Shown piece after piece: positions 25,315 through 33,924 of a DNA stretch of 64,000 bases. The notes below the pieces were generated by a model, which saw only the letters and a program-made list of their open reading frames with translations, was not told the DNA's origin and ran no database searches. The position numbers and the translations under genes are program-made. Positions within the stretch are counted from its first letter, which is position 1, and each line of letters starts with the position of its first letter. The stretch lies in assembly GCA_030038095.1 (NCBI GenBank), contig JASHPK010000060.1, positions 25,877 through 89,876 on the forward strand, in the 5' to 3' direction. This DNA comes from Thermoplasmata archaeon (lineage in GTDB: Archaea > Thermoplasmatota > Thermoplasmata > Lutacidiplasmatales > UBA184).

Positions 25315-27429
25315 ATGGCCGCGGAGGAGAGCGCCGGTCGGCGCCCGGGCGGCTGGCGCCTCGCGGACTCGACGTCCGCCTATCTCCGCAGCGCCGCCGG
25401 CCAGACGATCGACTGGCATCCCTGGGGCCCCGAGCCGTTCGAGATCGCGAAGCGGACCCGGCGTCCGATCCTGCTCGACATCGGCGCGTCCTGGTGCCAC
25501 TGGTGCCACGTGATGGATGAAGGCACCTACTCCGACCCCGAGGTCGCCCGTCTCCTGACCCAGAATTTCGTGGCTGTGAAGGTCGATCGCGACGAGCGTC
25601 CCGAGGTCGACCGACGGTATCAGCGCCAGGTCGGCGCGCTCACCGGGGAGGGCGGGTGGCCCCTCACCGGATTCCTGACCGCCGACGGCGCCGTGTTCCT
25701 CGGGGGGACGTACTTCCCCCCGACCGACGGCCACGGGCGGCCCGGCTTCCGTCGCGTGCTCGAGGAGGTCGCCCGTCTCTGGCGGGAAGAACCCGAGCGG
25801 ATCCAGCAGAACGCCCGGGCGATCCAGGAGGCGCTCGGCCGCCTGCGCTCCGCTCGGGAACGGGCACCGGCGGGTCTCGAAGGGTTCGTGGGCCAGGTCC
25901 GCTCCGCGCTCCTCGCGAGCTACGATCCGGTCCATGGGGGCTTCGGCCTCGCCCCGAAGTTCCCGCACCCGACGGTCGTGTCGCTGCTTCTGTGGGACGG
26001 GTACGCGAATCGTTCTCCCGAGAGCGAGGCCCGGGCCCGCGAAACCCTGGAGCGGATGGCGGATGGGGGACTGTACGATCAGATCGGGGGCGGATTCCAT
26101 CGCTACTCGGTCGACGAAGGCTGGCATGTCCCTCACTTCGAGAAGATGGGCGTCGACAACGCGGCGCTGCTCGGGGCGTACCTCGAGGGAATGCAGCGCT
26201 TCGCGAGCGACCGGTTCGAGGAGGTCGTTCGGGGAACGATTGGCTGGGTGCGCGAGAGCCTGGCCGACCCGGCGGGGGGGTTCGGGGCGAGCCAGGACGC
26301 CGACAACGCCCCGGGGGACGACGGGAACTACTTCACCTGGTCCCGCGCCGAACTCAAGTCGGTCCTCGAACCCGAGGAGCTCCGGCTCGTCAGCCGGTAC
26401 TTCGGCCTAGGCACCGAGGGCCGGATGCCGCACGACCCGGATCGGAACGTCCTCTACCGGCTGTTGCCGCTCGGGGAGGCCGCGGCGGGTCTCTCCCTGC
26501 CGGCCGGACCCCCGGCGGCGCTCGCGGGCGCGGTCGAGAAGATGCGAGCCGCGAGGGCGCTCCGCCGAGCTCCCGCGGTAGACCGCGCCCTCTACGCGGA
26601 CATCAACGGACGGTTCATCGGCGCTTTCGCGAGGGCGGGGGCGGCCCTCGGAGACCCGACCGTCATCGCGGACGCGCGCCGGGCGGCCGACCGCTTCCTT
26701 CAGGGGGCCTACCGCCCCGGCCACGGTGTCGCCCACCACCTCGAGCCGTCCGGCCCGACCGGCTTCGGTCTCCTCGAGGACCAGGTCGCCTTCGCCGGCG
26801 GTCTCCTCGAGCTCGCGGCCGTTCTCGCCGATCCGAAGTACCTCACGCCGGCGATCGACCTCCTCGAGGCGGTCGACCGGGAGTTCCGCGGGGAGGACGG
26901 GCTTCTGCGCGACCTGTGCCCGCGCCTCTACGACGGTCCCGCCCTGCCGGCGCTGTCGGAGCCTTCGTATCCGCTCGAGGACAGTCCGCACCTCTCGGCC
27001 AACGCCGGAGCGATGCTCGCCTTCCTGCGGTTGTCGGCCCTCGTCCACGACGAGAAGTGGCGGGAGAAGACGCTCGCGCTCCTCCCGCCGATCGTGGCCC
27101 GGATCGGCGGCGCGGGGGTGTTCGCCGCCGGGTCCGCGCTCGCCGCCGGGCTGACCTACACGGACCCGGTCTCCGTGGTCGTCGAAGGGAGCGGTCCGGG
27201 AGCGGCGGAGCTCGTCCGCGCCGCTCGTCGCTGCTGGCATCCGAGTCTCCTCGTGTTCGACGGACGTCCTCCCGCCCCATTCTCTCTGCCGGAGGAGATA
27301 CCGGCCTCGACCTCCGGGCCCGAGGCCCGTGCCCTCGTCTGCTTCGCCCGCTCGTGCGCCCCGCCCGTGACGAAGGCGTCCGAGCTCGCGGCGGTGATCA
27401 GCTCGGCGGGACGGGACCGTCCCAACTAG
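25315..27429 (+). CDS. Thioredoxin-domain protein of the DUF255/YyaL family
   Basis: 704-residue protein with an N-terminal thioredoxin-like domain containing ASWCHWCHVMDEGTY (about residues 58-72) and VKVDRDERPEVD. A long alpha/alpha-barrel-like region similar to glycosidases and epimerases follows (GGFHRYSVDEGWHVPHFEKM, then SQDADN at about 325). This is the conserved YyaL/SSP411 family whose role is unsettled, with proposed redox or sugar chemistry. The length is normal. Its 3' end overlaps the convergent phosphoesterase by 32 bases. Confidence 0.9.
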   Translation: MAAEESAGRRPGGWRLADSTSAYLRSAAGQTIDWHPWGPEPFEIAKRTRRPILLDIGASWCHWCHVMDEGTYSDPEVARLLTQNFVAVKVDRDERPEVDRRYQRQVGALTGEGGWPLTGFLTADGAVFLGGTYFPPTDGHGRPGFRRVLEEVARLWREEPERIQQNARAIQEALGRLRSARERAPAGLEGFVGQVRSALLASYDPVHGGFGLAPKFPHPTVVSLLLWDGYANRSPESEARARETLERMADGGLYDQIGGGFHRYSVDEGWHVPHFEKMGVDNAALLGAYLEGMQRFASDRFEEVVRGTIGWVRESLADPAGGFGASQDADNAPGDDGNYFTWSRAELKSVLEPEELRLVSRYFGLGTEGRMPHDPDRNVLYRLLPLGEAAAGLSLPAGPPAALAGAVEKMRAARALRRAPAVDRALYADINGRFIGAFARAGAALGDPTVIADARRAADRFLQGAYRPGHGVAHHLEPSGPTGFGLLEDQVAFAGGLLELAAVLADPKYLTPAIDLLEAVDREFRGEDGLLRDLCPRLYDGPALPALSEPSYPLEDSPHLSANAGAMLAFLRLSALVHDEKWREKTLALLPPIVARIGGAGVFAAGSALAAGLTYTDPVSVVVEGSGPGAAELVRAARRCWHPSLLVFDGRPPAPFSLPEEIPASTSGPEARALVCFARSCAPPVTKASELAAVISSAGRDRPN

Positions 27430-28201
27430 GCAGGGCTCCGAGATCCGTTCCGTCGAGCAGGTACGCTCGGGGAACCCCGCCGGACAGGAACCGTCGGTAC
27501 AGGAACGAACGGCTCCGCGCCGGGCGCGAGCGGTTCAAGGCCTCGGTGCCGGCGAGGGGATTGAACGCCGGCAGGATGACGATCTCCCGGGCCCGGAGCG
27601 CCGAGTGCTTACGTCGGCGTCGGGGGCCCGGGACCGGCGGCGGCAGCTCAAGGCGCACCCAGCACCGCCGCTTTCCGGACGGGTCGTCCCGCGTGGGCGC
27701 GAGTCGGAACCCCGGGTGCAGATGGCCCGCGACGAGGTGGGGCCGGCCCAGCACGGCGTTCGACGGCCAGCGGTGCCCGTGGAAGATCCCGACCCGGCCC
27801 CGCACGAGCCCGGACGGCGGGTGGACCACGACCTCGCGCGGCAGGAAGCGGACCAGCCCCACGTCGTGGTTCCCGAGGACGACCTCGACCCGGAGGCCGG
27901 AGGAGAGAAGGTCGGAGAAGAACCGGAACACCACCGGGCGGAGCGCGGGGGGCGTCCCGACGATCGGATGCTTCACGTCCCCGGCAACGATCACGTCCCC
28001 CGCCGCGACCGAGCGCGCGGCCTCGATCACATCGGACGCGAGGCGTTCGGGAGCGCCCTCGGGAGGTCCGGCCGGCCGGTCGTGGGTCCCTCCAAGCCCG
28101 AGATGAAGGTCCGCGAGCACGATCGCCTTGGCCCGTTCGGCCCCCGACTCGTCCACGAGCAGGAGGGGGACGTCGGGGAGAGGGCGCAGGGGGCTCTCCA
28201 C
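27398..28201 (-). CDS. Metallophosphoesterase (ICC-like, COG1407 type)
   Basis: Calcineurin-like phosphoesterase of 267 residues. Metal-binding motifs are present in order: ADLHLG (about residue 31), GDVKHP, GNHD (about 111), HGHR and GHLHPG. Archaeal members of this group are often found near Lhr helicases, but here Lhr is 11 kb away. It starts at GTG 28201 with no better upstream choice. It is divergent from the HTH regulator and shares its promoter region, which contains a 12-base inverted repeat. Confidence 0.87.
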   Translation of the reverse strand: MESPLRPLPDVPLLLVDESGAERAKAIVLADLHLGLGGTHDRPAGPPEGAPERLASDVIEAARSVAAGDVIVAGDVKHPIVGTPPALRPVVFRFFSDLLSSGLRVEVVLGNHDVGLVRFLPREVVVHPPSGLVRGRVGIFHGHRWPSNAVLGRPHLVAGHLHPGFRLAPTRDDPSGKRRCWVRLELPPPVPGPRRRRKHSALRAREIVILPAFNPLAGTEALNRSRPARSRSFLYRRFLSGGVPRAYLLDGTDLGALPSWDGPVPPS

Positions 28202-28255
28202 GGCCCCCGAGAGGGGCGGGTGGGGTTAGCGATTGCGCGGGACTGGGGCGGGGAA

Positions 28256-28333
28256 CATCGACGCCCCTCCGAGGAAGCGAACCGTTCCTATTTATATACG
28301 AGCGATAACTCAAATCCGGCGGGGGCGTCGATG
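28256..28333. repeat. Perfect 12-base inverted repeat flanking the regulator promoter
   Basis: CATCGACGCCCC (28256-28267) is the exact reverse complement of GGGGCGTCGATG (28322-28333). The arms bracket the TATA box at 28289 and the right arm ends on the ATG of the HTH gene. The placement suggests a pair of operator half-sites or a hairpin over the start codon. Confidence 0.55.
28289..28298 (+). promoter_or_regulatory. TATA box of the HTH regulator gene
   Basis: TATTTATATA, the most AT-rich element in the window, is centred about 37 bases before ATG 28331, placing transcription start roughly ten bases before the ATG. Confidence 0.7.
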
Positions 28334-29332
28334 CCGCGATCTCGGGAGGGCTGGATCGACCAGATCCGGCAGATGCTCGAGCGGTCGGGGTTCTACGTCG
28401 CGGACACGCGCGGGGTCCGGCCGTCGAGCTTCGACCTCGCCGCGCGCCGGGACGCGACCCTCCTCCTCGTGAAGGTGCTCAAGAACATCGACGCGCTCGA
28501 CGCCGAGGAGGCGCGCCGCCTCCTCGAGCTCGGGGACCTTTTCCCCGCGATCGTCCTTGTGATCGGGCAGACCTCGGGGGCCTCCGAGCTCGAGGCCGGG
28601 GTCGTCTACACGCGCTACGGCGTGCCGATCATCACCGACGAGACGTTCCAGGAGTACCTGGAGAAGGCGCTCCCCCCGTTCCTCTACGCGAGCCCCGGGG
28701 GTACCTTCGCCCGGATCGACGGCGCCCGGCTCCATCTCCTCCGCCTCGAGCGGCAGCTCTCCCTCGGGACCCTGGCGGCGATCGCGGGCGTGTCCCGCCG
28801 GGCGATCCAGCTGTACGAGGACGGGGCCGGCGCCGAGGCGAGCGTGATCGACCGGATCGAAGAGTACCTGGGCGAACCGATCGTGCGGCCGATCGACCTG
28901 TTCGAGCTCCCGGACCGGGCGACTCCCGCGAACGAGGGCGAGGAGGCTCCGAGCGGCGAGGAGACCGGTGCCCCGCGCCGGGGACGCTCGGCCCCGCGGC
29001 CCACGGGCGACTCCCTCCGGGACGGGGTCCTCGAGCAGCTCGACGGGATGGGCCTCGAGGTGGTCGTAACGGTACGGGCCCCGTTCGACGCGTTCACGCG
29101 GACGCCCGAGATCCTGCTCACGGCCATGGGGAGCCTGCGGAGCGCGCTCCACCGGGCGCAGGTCCTTCACGGGCTCGCCCGCGTCTCGGAGGGCCACGCC
29201 ATGTTCGTGGTGCGGGAGCCGTTCCATCGTCCCTCGATCGCCGGACTCCCCATCCTCAACGTCACCGAGCTGCGCCGCCACCGGGATCGGGACGACCTCC
29301 TCACCGAGATCTCGGAGCGGGAAGGCCCGTGA
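28331..29332 (+). CDS. HTH transcriptional regulator (COG1395-like)
   Basis: 333-residue archaeal regulator. The N-terminal half resembles a degenerate restriction-endonuclease fold (SSFDLAARRDATLLLVKVL). A Cro/C1-type helix-turn-helix lies at about residues 140-165 (LSLGTLAAIAGVSRRAIQLY). An acidic linker and a C-terminal domain follow. The layout matches the widespread archaeal COG1395 regulators; the target is unknown. The perfect 12-base inverted repeat around its own promoter hints at autoregulation. Its stop overlaps the next start (GTGA). Confidence 0.82.
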   Translation: MPRSREGWIDQIRQMLERSGFYVADTRGVRPSSFDLAARRDATLLLVKVLKNIDALDAEEARRLLELGDLFPAIVLVIGQTSGASELEAGVVYTRYGVPIITDETFQEYLEKALPPFLYASPGGTFARIDGARLHLLRLERQLSLGTLAAIAGVSRRAIQLYEDGAGAEASVIDRIEEYLGEPIVRPIDLFELPDRATPANEGEEAPSGEETGAPRRGRSAPRPTGDSLRDGVLEQLDGMGLEVVVTVRAPFDAFTRTPEILLTAMGSLRSALHRAQVLHGLARVSEGHAMFVVREPFHRPSIAGLPILNVTELRRHRDRDDLLTEISEREGP

Positions 29333-29982
29333 TCTCCGCCCGGATCGCGCACGACGGCGACCTCCTCCTGATTGCCCCGGTGCGGGGGCTCGCGAGCGAG
29401 GCGGATCGGCTCCTCGCCGAGCTCGAGGCGTACGGCCCGACGGTCGTCGGATTCGGTCTGTCTCCCGAGGAGCTCCGGGGGCTCACCGAGTACTTCGTCC
29501 GGGCCGACGCCGAGCCGGTCGTGCCGCTCACCGGCAACGAAACGGCGGAGGTCCGGGGGCTCGTGCGGTTCGGCGAGGCGCGGGTGCCGAACCCGGCGAC
29601 GGTGGAGGGCCTGCGCTGGGCCGCGGCCCGGTCGCTCCCGGCCGAACCGCTCGACCCGAGCGACGACCGGGCCGCGAGCCTTTTTGCCGAGCACATCGGC
29701 TACGTCGAGCTGGTGCGCCGGACGGTGCGCGAGCGCCGCGTCGCGCGGAACCCCCCGACCCCGTCCACGCCCGACGAGTTCGCCCTCGCCTGGGACCGGG
29801 AGATCGCCCGCGGCGCCGGCTCGAGGGCGCTCGCCACCGCGCGGAACCGACACCTCGTCCGTCAGGCCCGGGCGCTCGTCGAGCGCGGGGGCCGCGTCGC
29901 GGTGGTGGTCGACCGAGAGCGGTTCGACGGGGTGCGCGGGCTCTTTGAGGGCCCCCTGCCGCCCGAGATGGGCGACGCCTGA
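29329..29982 (+). CDS. Hypothetical protein, possibly TraB/GumN-like
   Basis: 217-residue soluble protein, translationally coupled to the regulator by a GTGA overlap. The order of elements is suggestive of TraB-type proteins: a first strand-helix with GPTVVGFGLSPEEL, a middle AEHIGYVELVRR, and a C-terminal RNRHLVRQARALVERGGRVAVVVD. The usual catalytic GxxH and EExxxR residues are not evident. The match is weak and the function is unknown. Coupling suggests it acts with, or is controlled by, the HTH protein. Confidence 0.55.
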   Translation: MISARIAHDGDLLLIAPVRGLASEADRLLAELEAYGPTVVGFGLSPEELRGLTEYFVRADAEPVVPLTGNETAEVRGLVRFGEARVPNPATVEGLRWAAARSLPAEPLDPSDDRAASLFAEHIGYVELVRRTVRERRVARNPPTPSTPDEFALAWDREIARGAGSRALATARNRHLVRQARALVERGGRVAVVVDRERFDGVRGLFEGPLPPEMGDA

Positions 29983-30012
29983 GCTCGGAAACGGCGCGGA
30001 CCCTTCGCGCGT

Positions 30013-30555
30013 CTAGTCCTCGCGGGCGAGGATCCGCTCGAGCATCGCGCGCGCGTTCCGGCGGAACTCCTCGAGGCTCCCCTCGTTGACCAGCATCCCG
30101 TCCGTCAGCGCGAAGGCGTTCCCGATCCCCCACTTGAGCTCGCGGCGGTCCCGATCGTAGAAGTCCTGGAGCGCCGCCCCGTCATCGTTCCGCCCGCGCG
30201 CGGTCATCCGGGCGTGCCGCGTCTCGGGGGAAGCGAAGATGCCGAGCACGAAGAGGTCGCCGAAGTGGTGGCGAAAGACCGTCACCTCGCTGTCGGAGCG
30301 GCAGCCGTCGACGAGCATTCGGGTCTCGGTCAGCTTCGGGAGGGCCCGCTGCGCCCAGATCGCCGGGCCGTGCCGATCGCGTTCCTCCGAAGCGACGCGG
30401 CCGACGTTCGCCGCGGTGAGCGGCAGGCCCCGCCGTCGGGTCTCGTCGCGGACGAGGTCGCCCATCTTGAGGGTCGCGAGGCCCATCGAGCGCGCGACGG
30501 TCACGAGCTCGTCCTTGCCCGAACCGGGCATGCCGACTGTGACGATGAGTTTCAT
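30013..30555 (-). CDS. UPF0200 family P-loop kinase
   Basis: 180-residue P-loop protein of the archaeal UPF0200 family, related to dephospho-CoA and nucleotide kinases. Walker A is GMPGSGKDE (residues 8-16), with Asp after the Lys instead of the usual Ser/Thr, a family trait. Other family segments are KMGDLVRDE and ARMTARGRNDD (the lid region). Substrate is unproven. ATG 30555 overlaps the stop of the coiled-coil gene, so the two are co-translated. Confidence 0.85.
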   Translation of the reverse strand: MKLIVTVGMPGSGKDELVTVARSMGLATLKMGDLVRDETRRRGLPLTAANVGRVASEERDRHGPAIWAQRALPKLTETRMLVDGCRSDSEVTVFRHHFGDLFVLGIFASPETRHARMTARGRNDDGAALQDFYDRDRRELKWGIGNAFALTDGMLVNEGSLEEFRRNARAMLERILARED

Positions 30556-31175
30556 GGGGAGCGTTGGGGCGAGTCGGACGTCCCCGCCGACGCCGCCGCC
30601 CCGGATTTCAAGTGGGCCGCGACGTCCGTCTCGGTGACGAGCTGGAGCCGGTCCGCCCGCTGGCGATAGGCGGCCGCCTCCTGCTCGGCGAGCCGTGCGA
30701 CTTCGTGGTATCGATCGACCTTTACCTTGAGCTCCGCGGTCTTCTGGGTCTTGGTCGCTGCGCGCAGCTCGAGGGCCCGCGCCTTCTGCTGGCGGTCGAC
30801 GACCTTCTGTTGCATCTTGCGCACGCGATAATGCAGGTTCGTCACGTCCGAACCGATCGCCGTGCCCCCGGGACGGTTGGTCGCGGCTTCGATGTCGCGC
30901 TCGTGCTGCTTGATCTCCTGCTCGATCTCGGGGATCTCGGCGAGCACCCGCTGGCTCTTCTCCCGCAGGAGCGTCGCCTGATGCCGCAGCTTCTCGATCC
31001 GGGTGTTGAGACGCGCGACCCGCTGCTGCGCCCGCGCGGCCGCCCGGTCGTGCCGGGCCGCCAATTCCCGGAGCTTCGTGATGTCCGCGTACTGCTGCCC
31101 GATCCAGCGGGATTGGCGGGCCGCGAGCGGAGTGGCGGGGGCCGAGGGAGGGAGGTTGCCGCCGCCGGTCGCCAT
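30552..31175 (-). CDS. Coiled-coil protein
   Basis: 207-residue protein dominated by long heptad-type helices (about residues 25-190), such as RIEKLRHQATLLREKSQ and EIEQEIKQHERDIE, with no catalytic domain. I do not recognise it beyond small archaeal coiled-coil proteins found in ribosome or RNA gene neighbourhoods. ATATAT at 31201 sits about 28 bases upstream of ATG 31175, so it begins a transcript that continues into the UPF0200 gene. Confidence 0.7.
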   Translation of the reverse strand: MATGGGNLPPSAPATPLAARQSRWIGQQYADITKLRELAARHDRAAARAQQRVARLNTRIEKLRHQATLLREKSQRVLAEIPEIEQEIKQHERDIEAATNRPGGTAIGSDVTNLHYRVRKMQQKVVDRQQKARALELRAATKTQKTAELKVKVDRYHEVARLAEQEAAAYRQRADRLQLVTETDVAAHLKSGAAASAGTSDSPQRSP

Positions 31176-31200
31176 TGGAGAGATGTTACCGGTCCGCGAG

Positions 31201-31206
31201 ATATAT
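31201..31206 (-). promoter_or_regulatory. TATA box of the coiled-coil gene
   Basis: ATATAT centred about 28 bases before ATG 31175, a textbook spacing for a leaderless archaeal mRNA. Confidence 0.65.
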
Positions 31207-31243
31207 GAGTTCCTTCCGGCCGGCGGAGGGGGTCGACCGAGCG

Positions 31244-32749
31244 CTAGGCCCGGGCCGGCCACGGTAGGAGGAGCGCCGGCGCGATTCGGCCGGCGAGCTC
31301 GCCGACGGGCCACCGGCTCTGGGTCCGCCCGTCGCGTTCGCGCAGGGTGACCGTGCCGTGCTCCGGGCCGGTCCCCACCGTACCCCCGTCGACGGTGACG
31401 CAGAACGGCGTCCCCGCCTCGTCCATCCGCGCGTAGCGCTTGCCGATCGTCCCGGTGTCGTCGTACCCGACCGGGATCCCGTGCGCCGCGAGGTCGTTCG
31501 CGATCCGTACGGCCTCGCTCCCGTGCTCCTTCGGGATGAGGGGGAATACGCCGACCGCGACCGGCGCGAGGTACGGCGGGAGCCGCCAGACCGTCCGCTC
31601 CCCGTCCTTCGCGATCAGCAGATCGGCCGTCGCCCAGACGTTCCGGTCGACGCCGAACGTCAGTTCGAGGACGTGGGGCAGGACCCGGGTCCCGCCGGTG
31701 AGCGTGACCGTGAAGTCCTTGCCCGCTCCCTGCCCGTGGCGGGTCAGGTCGTAGTCGCCCCGGTAGTGCACCGCCCCGAGTTCCTTGTAGCCGGCAAGGC
31801 TCTCCACGTGGACCTCGATGTCGAACTGGATCCGGTTGTAGAAGGCGCGCTCCGTGTCCGATTTCTCGAAGAAGCGGATCCGGTCCCCCGGATACCGCAG
31901 CACATCGCGGAAGAACCGGAACGTGTGGACCATGTGGTAGACGTAGAACTCCGGGAGGTTCCCCTTCCCCACGAGCTCCGCGGCCGTCACCCACTCGGGG
32001 CTCTCCTCCCCGGCCTCGCGTCGCGGCACCCGGAGGACCGGGAGCCGCTCCTCGCGCACGGCGTCGAACGGCACGGGAAGTCCCCGGGGATCGAAGAAGA
32101 TCTGCAGTTCCGCCTGCGTGAAGGCACGCAGGCGGAACAGGACCTGGCGGGGCGCGATCTCGTTCCGGTACGCCTTCCCGACCACCGCGATCCCGAGGGG
32201 GAGCGCGTGGCGGCCGACGTCCCACATGCGGGCGAAGGCGAGGTAGCTCGATTGGGCGGTCTCGGGCCGCAGGTACGCGCGCTCGTGGCCGGTGACGCCG
32301 TAGTCGAGGCCGAACATCAGATTGAACGGCGGCGGGACGGACAGTTCGCTCGAGCCGCAGTGGGGGCAGTGGACCCGGTTCGCGTGCACGATCGCGGCGA
32401 TCTCCGCGGCGGTGAGCCCGTCAACTCCGTCGGGACGGATCTTCTCGAGGACCGTGTCGGCCCGGAACGCAGAATGGCAGGCGTCGCACACGACCTCGGG
32501 GTCGGTGAAATTCTCAAGGTGCCCCGAGGCCCGGACGACCGCTTCGGGCAGGATCTCCGCCGGGTCGATGAGGTAGTAGTCGTTCGACAGGCCGAGGAAC
32601 CAGGTCGTCCACGCCTCCTCGATTCGGCGCTTCAGGCGCGCCCCGAGGGGGCCGTAGTCGTAGAGGCCCTGCGCCCCCCCGTAGATCTCCGCGGTCGGCC
32701 ACAATACGCCGCGGCGGCGCAACAGCGCGAACAGCTCGTCGCTCTTCAT
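31244..32749 (-). CDS. glyS: Glycyl-tRNA synthetase (dimeric alpha2 type)
   Basis: GlyRS of the archaeal/eukaryotic homodimeric class, 501 residues, class II. The N-terminal RRGVLWPTAEIYGGAQGLYDYGP, LRPETAQSSYLAF (motif 2 region), FTQAELQIF and the C-terminal anticodon-binding domain (FPLIPKEHGSEAVRIANDLAAHG) are diagnostic. Two Cys pairs, VCDAC and HCPHC, form a zinc knob. ATG 32749 overlaps the amidohydrolase stop (ATGA). Confidence 0.96.
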   Translation of the reverse strand: MKSDELFALLRRRGVLWPTAEIYGGAQGLYDYGPLGARLKRRIEEAWTTWFLGLSNDYYLIDPAEILPEAVVRASGHLENFTDPEVVCDACHSAFRADTVLEKIRPDGVDGLTAAEIAAIVHANRVHCPHCGSSELSVPPPFNLMFGLDYGVTGHERAYLRPETAQSSYLAFARMWDVGRHALPLGIAVVGKAYRNEIAPRQVLFRLRAFTQAELQIFFDPRGLPVPFDAVREERLPVLRVPRREAGEESPEWVTAAELVGKGNLPEFYVYHMVHTFRFFRDVLRYPGDRIRFFEKSDTERAFYNRIQFDIEVHVESLAGYKELGAVHYRGDYDLTRHGQGAGKDFTVTLTGGTRVLPHVLELTFGVDRNVWATADLLIAKDGERTVWRLPPYLAPVAVGVFPLIPKEHGSEAVRIANDLAAHGIPVGYDDTGTIGKRYARMDEAGTPFCVTVDGGTVGTGPEHGTVTLRERDGRTQSRWPVGELAGRIAPALLLPWPARA

Positions 32750-33840
32750 GCTCCGCCCTGGGGTGGCGCGCGGCGGGTCCCGAACCGGAGGATAAGGTGT
32801 TCGGTGGTTCGGGTTACCACCTGGTAGGCCGGATCGTCCGAGGGGAGCCGGAGAACGAGCGGGCGCACCTCGGTCCCGGGAGCGACGCGGGCCGCCCCGG
32901 GCACGCCGAGCCATTTCCACGGCTCGACGAGCGCCGCGCCGGCGAGATAGAGTGCCGATACCGGTCGGTGGCGCAGGCGGCTCCCCACGTAGGCGAACTC
33001 GAGCTCCCGCCAGATGGACGGCGAGTGGAACATCGCGTTGTCCGTCCCGAGGAAGAGCGTGACCCCGAGCCGCTCCATCGCTCGGAGGTCGGGCTGTCGG
33101 CCGAACAGGGCGTTCGATCGGGGGCACACCGCGACGGGGACGCCGGCCCGCTCTACGGCAGCGAGGTCGTCCCGGGTGGCCTCGGTCAGGTGGACCAGGA
33201 GGTCGGGCCGGGGCTCGAGGTAGGCGGTCGGGTCCTCCCGCGCCGCCTCGCTCGCGTGGAGCGCGAACGGCTTGCGTCGGGTCCGGCAGGCACGCGCGAC
33301 GGCCCGGCGCGTCTCTACGGTCTCATCGCGAGCGCTCGAGAGCCCGATCCCGTCCGCGACCCGCAGGACCTCCGCGAGCTCGTCTCGGTCGATCGGACGA
33401 GCCAGAGGGCGGCCGAGGATCACCGTCCGGACCCCCGAGGCGCGGGCCGCCGACCTCAGCAGTCGCACGCCGTCGCGGCCTTCCTCCCGGAAGTCGATCG
33501 TGACCGCGACCCCGGCGCGCTGCATCCGAGCGAGCGCAGCCCGCATCGCGCGGATCTTTTCCGATGGCGGCGTCGTGGCGAGCAGCCGGAACTTGTATCC
33601 GTGCGGGGGCTGGACGAGCCGCGCGAGGGGACCGGGCGGGGGTTCGCGCGTCGACATCGCGTCCCCGAGATGGGTGTGACCGTTGACGGGGGACGGGATG
33701 ACGATCCCCGAGATTCGGCGCTCCCGTCCGTGCGAGGAGTCGGTGCCCCGCGCTCCGGTCTCGACCACGCGGCCCTCGCGGAGGCGGACATACGCGGCCC
33801 GGGGCCCGTCGGCGTCCAGGATCGCCCCCTCGACCAGCAT
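32746..33840 (-). CDS. Amidohydrolase family protein (deaminase-like)
   Basis: 364-residue metal-dependent amidohydrolase with the layout of cytosine and S-adenosylhomocysteine deaminases. Metal ligands are visible in GHTHLGD (about residue 54), LHASEA (about 195), the VHLTEA segment, and GTDNAMF (about 275). The substrate is not clear; small cyclic imidines or purine-related bases are typical. CCTTAAGG about 26 bases before the ATG suggests a promoter. glyS follows with overlapping codons, so the pair is one operon. Confidence 0.83.
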   Translation of the reverse strand: MLVEGAILDADGPRAAYVRLREGRVVETGARGTDSSHGRERRISGIVIPSPVNGHTHLGDAMSTREPPPGPLARLVQPPHGYKFRLLATTPPSEKIRAMRAALARMQRAGVAVTIDFREEGRDGVRLLRSAARASGVRTVILGRPLARPIDRDELAEVLRVADGIGLSSARDETVETRRAVARACRTRRKPFALHASEAAREDPTAYLEPRPDLLVHLTEATRDDLAAVERAGVPVAVCPRSNALFGRQPDLRAMERLGVTLFLGTDNAMFHSPSIWRELEFAYVGSRLRHRPVSALYLAGAALVEPWKWLGVPGAARVAPGTEVRPLVLRLPSDDPAYQVVTRTTEHLILRFGTRRAPPQGGA

Positions 33841-33924
33841 GGGCGCCGAAGCAGGGCGCTCGGCCCTTAAGGGGGAGGGGCGCCCCTCCCGAAGGGCTAT
33901 CCGACCCGACGGCTCGGGGCGAGG

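Noticed and set aside
25656..28106. An 816-codon plus-strand frame within the DUF255 gene
   Set aside because: It overlaps the DUF255 gene in another frame and continues over the phosphoesterase; no motifs.
31176..32225. An upstream extension of the coiled-coil gene
   Set aside because: The frame is open but overlaps glyS; the TATA box at 31201 and ATG 31175 define the true start.
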